NCBI GenBank assembly: GCA_003674045.1
Contig: PENC01000022.1
Span: 62,001 to 126,000, forward strand
Direction: 5' to 3'
DNA: 64,000 nucleotides
Origin: Streptomyces griseocarneus
GTDB taxonomy: Bacteria > Actinomycetota > Actinomycetes > Streptomycetales > Streptomycetaceae
The first letter of the stretch is position 1, and the number at the start of each line of letters is the position of its first letter. Below the pieces are notes generated by a model. The model had not been told where the DNA came from, did no database searches, and was given only the letters and a program-made list of their open reading frames with translations. The position numbers and the translations under genes were made by a program. Below, piece by piece: positions 61,327 to 64,000 of the stretch.

Positions 61327-62298
61327 TCACCAGCCCCTCACGTTGCGGACCGCGACGTCGTAGTGGGGGTGGGTGGAGGCCATGTGGTAGTCGATGTTCC
61401 CGTAGCCGGTACGGTCGCCCCAGCGGACGGTGGAGAGGGTGTCCTCGATGATGTACGCCGCCGGGTACAGGGCGTCGTACATGGAGGGGATGGTGATGTG
61501 TCCGGTGAACTGGAAGTCGTCGGCGATCGGTGAGGTGGGTGCGGGCCTGACCGTGGCGCTGGTGTAGTTGCGGTAGGTCAGTGGTTTGTCGCAGCGGAAC
61601 ATCGGGTCGTCCAGGCGTGTGACGGTGTCGCCGTCGACCACGGCCATCCATCCGGTCCAGCGGTCGTAGGAGATCGCGCTCTGCCCGGAGACGAAGAGTT
61701 CTTCGCCGAACGACATGGGGCACCACCATCCTTCGCCGTAGGTGATGGTGCGTGGTCCCCACGAGTGGTCCCGGACGATCAGGCCGGTCGTCGACTCCAC
61801 GTCCCGGTCGCCGACCCACACGCGCCCTTTCCAGCCGCCTCCTTGTTCGTACCGGCCGTGGGTGAGCCGGGGGAACACGTCCAGGTCCTGGGGGCTCCAG
61901 GGCAGGGGGACGTGGCGGGCGGTGTACTCGATGTCGAAGCCGAACGGGACGGGGCCCTCGCGCAGCGGGACGCAGGTGAACTCCGCGGGGTAGGCCATCC
62001 CCATTCCTTCGTACCGCATCCGCCATTTCTCGAACGGCCGGACGATCTCGGTGGTCAGGCCACGGGTGGCGAGGACTTCGCCGGCTCCGGTGGTGAGGGC
62101 GGAGGAGGCGGCCGTGTGCCCGTCCACGCAGGCCCATCCCTTGGCTTCCATGCAGCCCCGGTGCGGTCCGGACATCAGGTGCAGGGTGAAGCCGGAGGAG
62201 GTGCGGGCGTCCCAGGCGAGGAAGAAGAAGTTCTCCTCCCAGAAGGGCTCGTCCAGCGGCTTGTGGCAGCCGTCGTCGGAGGGCTTGAGGTCGGTCAT
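61327..62298 (-). CDS. CrtC/AttH lipocalin-like protein
   Basis: A 323-residue soluble protein, predicted all-beta. The VRDHSWGPRTI motif in mid-protein and PFEKWRMRYEG recall the AttH/CrtC (carotenoid 1,2-hydratase, hydroxyneurosporene synthase) fold, a double lipocalin that binds hydrophobic isoprenoids. Start ATG 62298 overlaps the stop of the upstream dikinase-like gene. It could hydrate or isomerise the terpene, or simply carry it. Family assignment is by motif memory and only moderate. Confidence 0.6.
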   Translation of the reverse strand: MTDLKPSDDGCHKPLDEPFWEENFFFLAWDARTSSGFTLHLMSGPHRGCMEAKGWACVDGHTAASSALTTGAGEVLATRGLTTEIVRPFEKWRMRYEGMGMAYPAEFTCVPLREGPVPFGFDIEYTARHVPLPWSPQDLDVFPRLTHGRYEQGGGWKGRVWVGDRDVESTTGLIVRDHSWGPRTITYGEGWWCPMSFGEELFVSGQSAISYDRWTGWMAVVDGDTVTRLDDPMFRCDKPLTYRNYTSATVRPAPTSPIADDFQFTGHITIPSMYDALYPAAYIIEDTLSTVRWGDRTGYGNIDYHMASTHPHYDVAVRNVRGW

Positions 62299-63440
62299 GG
62301 CCGTTCTCCTTCGTGGTGTGTCGCCAGGACGAGGCCGTGGGTGCCGTCGACCGTGACGAGGCGTCCGGTCAGCTGCCGTGTGGTGCCGGGGCCGCAGCCG
62401 ACCACGCAGGGGATGGCGAGTTCGCGGGCGACGACAGCGGCATGGGAGGTGATGCCGCCGGTCTCCGTGACCACGGCGACGGAGGCGAGGACGCCCCGCA
62501 GATCTGCGGGGTCGGTGGTCGGGCGGACCAGTACCACCGGGGTTCCGCCGGCGGAGCGGGCGACGGCTTCGCCCACGTCGGCGGTCGTGTGGCCGGTCGC
62601 CCGGCCGGGGCAGGCCCCGGTACCGCGGGCGAGGACCGCAGCGCTGCTCGCCATGGCGGAAGGGCGCTCGGCGATGCGCAGGGCGCGGGTCTGCAGCAGC
62701 CACAGGACGCCGTTCTCGACGGTGAACTCGATCTCCTGCGGGCGCCCGGCCGTCTGCTCCAGCACACTTCCCGCCATGAGGAGTCGCCCGTGCAGGCCGG
62801 GTTCCTGGGCGGCGAGGGCGCCGAGGGGGAGTGGTGTCGCCGTGCCGGAGACGAGGGCTTCGCCGCGACGGCCGGGCAGCCACTCGCCGCAGGGACCCTT
62901 TCCGGTGCCGGTGGGGTCCTGCGTGCACAGCACACCGGTGCCGGAGAACCCAGGGTGGTCGCCGTACACCATGGCCTGGACGACGGCCGCCGTTCCGGTC
63001 TCGGCGATCCGCAGGGACTTCCGGTAGAGGCGGGCGCGATCGTTGTCCCAGGAGTCGAAGACTTCCGTCACGGCGGCGATCAGGTGCGTCCAGGGATCGC
63101 GGTGACCGTCCGGCGCTCCGACGCCGAGGACGGTGTCCATCATGCCGGGCATGCTGTGCGGGGCCCCGGACCGGACGGACAGCGACAGCGGGGCGGGGCC
63201 GGACCGGAAGGCACGGCCGGTGGCGTCCTCCAGACAGGCGATGCCACGGCGCAGGGCCCGGCGGATGGCGGGGGTGAGCGTGCCGCACCGCCGGTACTCC
63301 TGGTGCACCGATACCGGAAGGACGAACGCGGGGGGAACCGGGAGCCCCAGAGCGGTCATCCGGTTCAGGCCGAACGCCTTCCCGCCGATCTCCCGCGGGG
63401 AGGACCGGAGACTGCCGTCGATGAACAGGACCTCGCTCAC
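62295..63440 (-). CDS. Pyruvate phosphate dikinase-like protein lacking the PEP/pyruvate barrel
   Basis: A 381-residue protein equal to the first two domains of PPDK. The ATP-grasp part has GGKAFGLNRMTALGLPVPPA, SVRSGAPHSMPGMMDTVLG and QEIEFTVENGVLWLLQTR, all near-exact PPDK signatures but in a shortened domain. The phosphohistidine domain has TETGGITSHAAVVAREL with His333. The C-terminal TIM barrel that binds pyruvate is absent (PPDK is about 870 residues). It should use ATP to phosphorylate its His and pass the phosphate elsewhere. The GTG 63440 start overlaps the upstream stop (GTGA). Confidence 0.82.
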   Translation of the reverse strand: MSEVLFIDGSLRSSPREIGGKAFGLNRMTALGLPVPPAFVLPVSVHQEYRRCGTLTPAIRRALRRGIACLEDATGRAFRSGPAPLSLSVRSGAPHSMPGMMDTVLGVGAPDGHRDPWTHLIAAVTEVFDSWDNDRARLYRKSLRIAETGTAAVVQAMVYGDHPGFSGTGVLCTQDPTGTGKGPCGEWLPGRRGEALVSGTATPLPLGALAAQEPGLHGRLLMAGSVLEQTAGRPQEIEFTVENGVLWLLQTRALRIAERPSAMASSAAVLARGTGACPGRATGHTTADVGEAVARSAGGTPVVLVRPTTDPADLRGVLASVAVVTETGGITSHAAVVARELAIPCVVGCGPGTTRQLTGRLVTVDGTHGLVLATHHEGERP

Positions 63441-63790
63441 GGGACCGTACCGTCCGTCTCCTCCTGGCCGCGGCTGATGCCGAGCAGCCGCATCAGGCGG
63501 GCGTGCAGCTCGAACCACACCGTGTGGCAGCTGTCCACGAACACTCCCGACAGCCACCGGTACTCACCGGCCGTCACTTTCATGGCGGCCTTCTCGAACC
63601 GGTCCGGGTAGGAGGCGAGTTCCATGTGCTCCGCGGCACACCGCCGCAGGACATCGCGGATCACGGGCATGAGGTCCTCGAACCGCTCCGGGTCGGATCC
63701 CTGAAGCTGCCATGCGGTGATCATTTCCTTGAACCGGCGGTTCACCGGCAGGAACTCCCTCTCGTACAGCCGCCTCAGTTCGTCGTTCAC
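63437..63790 (-). CDS. Small helical protein of unknown function
   Basis: A 117-residue, all-helical soluble protein, family not recognised. It opens with VNDELRRLYEREFLPVNRRF and has a second helical hairpin HMELASYPDRFEKAAMKV and VDSCHTVWFELHARLMRLLG. Start GTG 63790 follows GGGGAGG and overlaps the upstream stop; its own stop overlaps the dikinase-like start. Tight coupling to the PPDK-like gene suggests a partner subunit. Confidence 0.65.
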   Translation of the reverse strand: MNDELRRLYEREFLPVNRRFKEMITAWQLQGSDPERFEDLMPVIRDVLRRCAAEHMELASYPDRFEKAAMKVTAGEYRWLSGVFVDSCHTVWFELHARLMRLLGISRGQEETDGTVP

Positions 63791-64000
63791 GCCGTCCTCC
63801 CCGCGTGTGCGGTGCCCGGGGTCAGCAGGACGGCGCAGCCCAGCACCACGAGCCACAGGGCGAAGAGGCCGTAGGGAGCGACGGTGGCCAGGGACAGCGG
63901 CGCGGCCCAGCCGTCCGGGACGAGGATGGTGAAGGTCGCGGTGAAGTTCGCTGCGGTGACCGCGAACGAACCCCAGGCGGTCCACCGGGGCAGTGCGCCG
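63787..64000 (-). CDS. Membrane protein, 5' end outside window
   Basis: The last 70 codons of a hydrophobic protein, ending at 63787. Two spans are visible (FAVTAANFTATFTILV and YGLFALWLVVLGCAVLL), then a short basic tail TAHAGRTA. The stop overlaps the next gene by four bases (GTGA), so it belongs to the same operon. The family cannot be told from this fragment. Confidence 0.7.
   Translation of the reverse strand, partial: GALPRWTAWGSFAVTAANFTATFTILVPDGWAAPLSLATVAPYGLFALWLVVLGCAVLLTPGTAHAGRTA

Noticed and set aside
1..64000. CRISPR arrays, tRNA or rRNA genes, intact insertion sequences
   Set aside because: None could be recognised; the only mobile-element hint is a short transposase-like line near 34306.

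Overview
The window reads as chromosomal DNA of a Streptomyces or close relative. GC is very high throughout, with GTG and TTG starts and many 4-bp ATGA/GTGA start-stop overlaps. It carries a SARP regulator, Zur and IclR regulators, and in-frame TTA (leucine) codons in a few genes, the usual mark of bldA-dependent genes. No rRNA, tRNA, CRISPR array or intact mobile element was seen. Small decayed gene remnants at several points suggest an accessory region that has been reshuffled.

Layout. 1-3402: a class V aminotransferase (cut by the left edge) divergent from an IclR regulator and a lactate/glycolate-type permease, with a perfect palindrome between them. 3575-4864: a pentapeptide-repeat protein and a small secreted protein. 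4889-9073: a zinc-uptake operon (binding protein, ATPase, two permeases, Zur) with two Zur-box-like sites upstream. 9344-12403: a DUF1259-type protein and a glutaminase of the animal type with ankyrin repeats.

13236-26278 is a candidate steroid/triterpenoid gene cluster. A cyclase with the oxidosqualene-cyclase motif DCTAE (not the hopene-cyclase DxDD motif) is followed by a short sterol-methyltransferase-like protein, a CYP51-like P450, a squalene-epoxidase-like flavoprotein and a membrane acyltransferase. Next to these lie a condensation-type acyltransferase, a second methyltransferase, an acyl carrier protein, a ketosynthase, and a SARP regulator that contains a TTA codon. Together they suggest formation, oxidation, methylation and acylation of a sterol-like or altered triterpene skeleton, which is rare in actinobacteria.

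26292-34272 holds a GNAT enzyme, a six-repeat propeller lectin, a peptidoglycan-binding protein, a broken glycosyltransferase, and an ABC exporter divergent from its likely two-component system. 34273-34664 holds scraps of an FAD monooxygenase.

34665-54743 is an island of large proteins without signal peptides. On the minus strand are an 871/737/1147/531-residue set, then a beta-rich protein and a 958-residue protein with an HELIH metallopeptidase motif. On the plus strand are a full-length paralogue of the beta-rich protein, an unknown protein, a degenerate metallo-beta-lactamase-fold protein and a predicted ADP-ribosyltransferase with a QxE motif. This looks like an undescribed, effector-bearing system.

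54852-64000 holds an MFS transporter, a small secreted protein, then a class I terpene cyclase convergent with an operon of a Rieske oxygenase, a broken second Rieske-type gene, two dikinase-like phosphohistidine proteins, a CrtC/AttH-like protein, a small helical protein and a membrane protein cut by the right edge. This is a second terpenoid-type cluster with unusual phosphotransfer enzymes.
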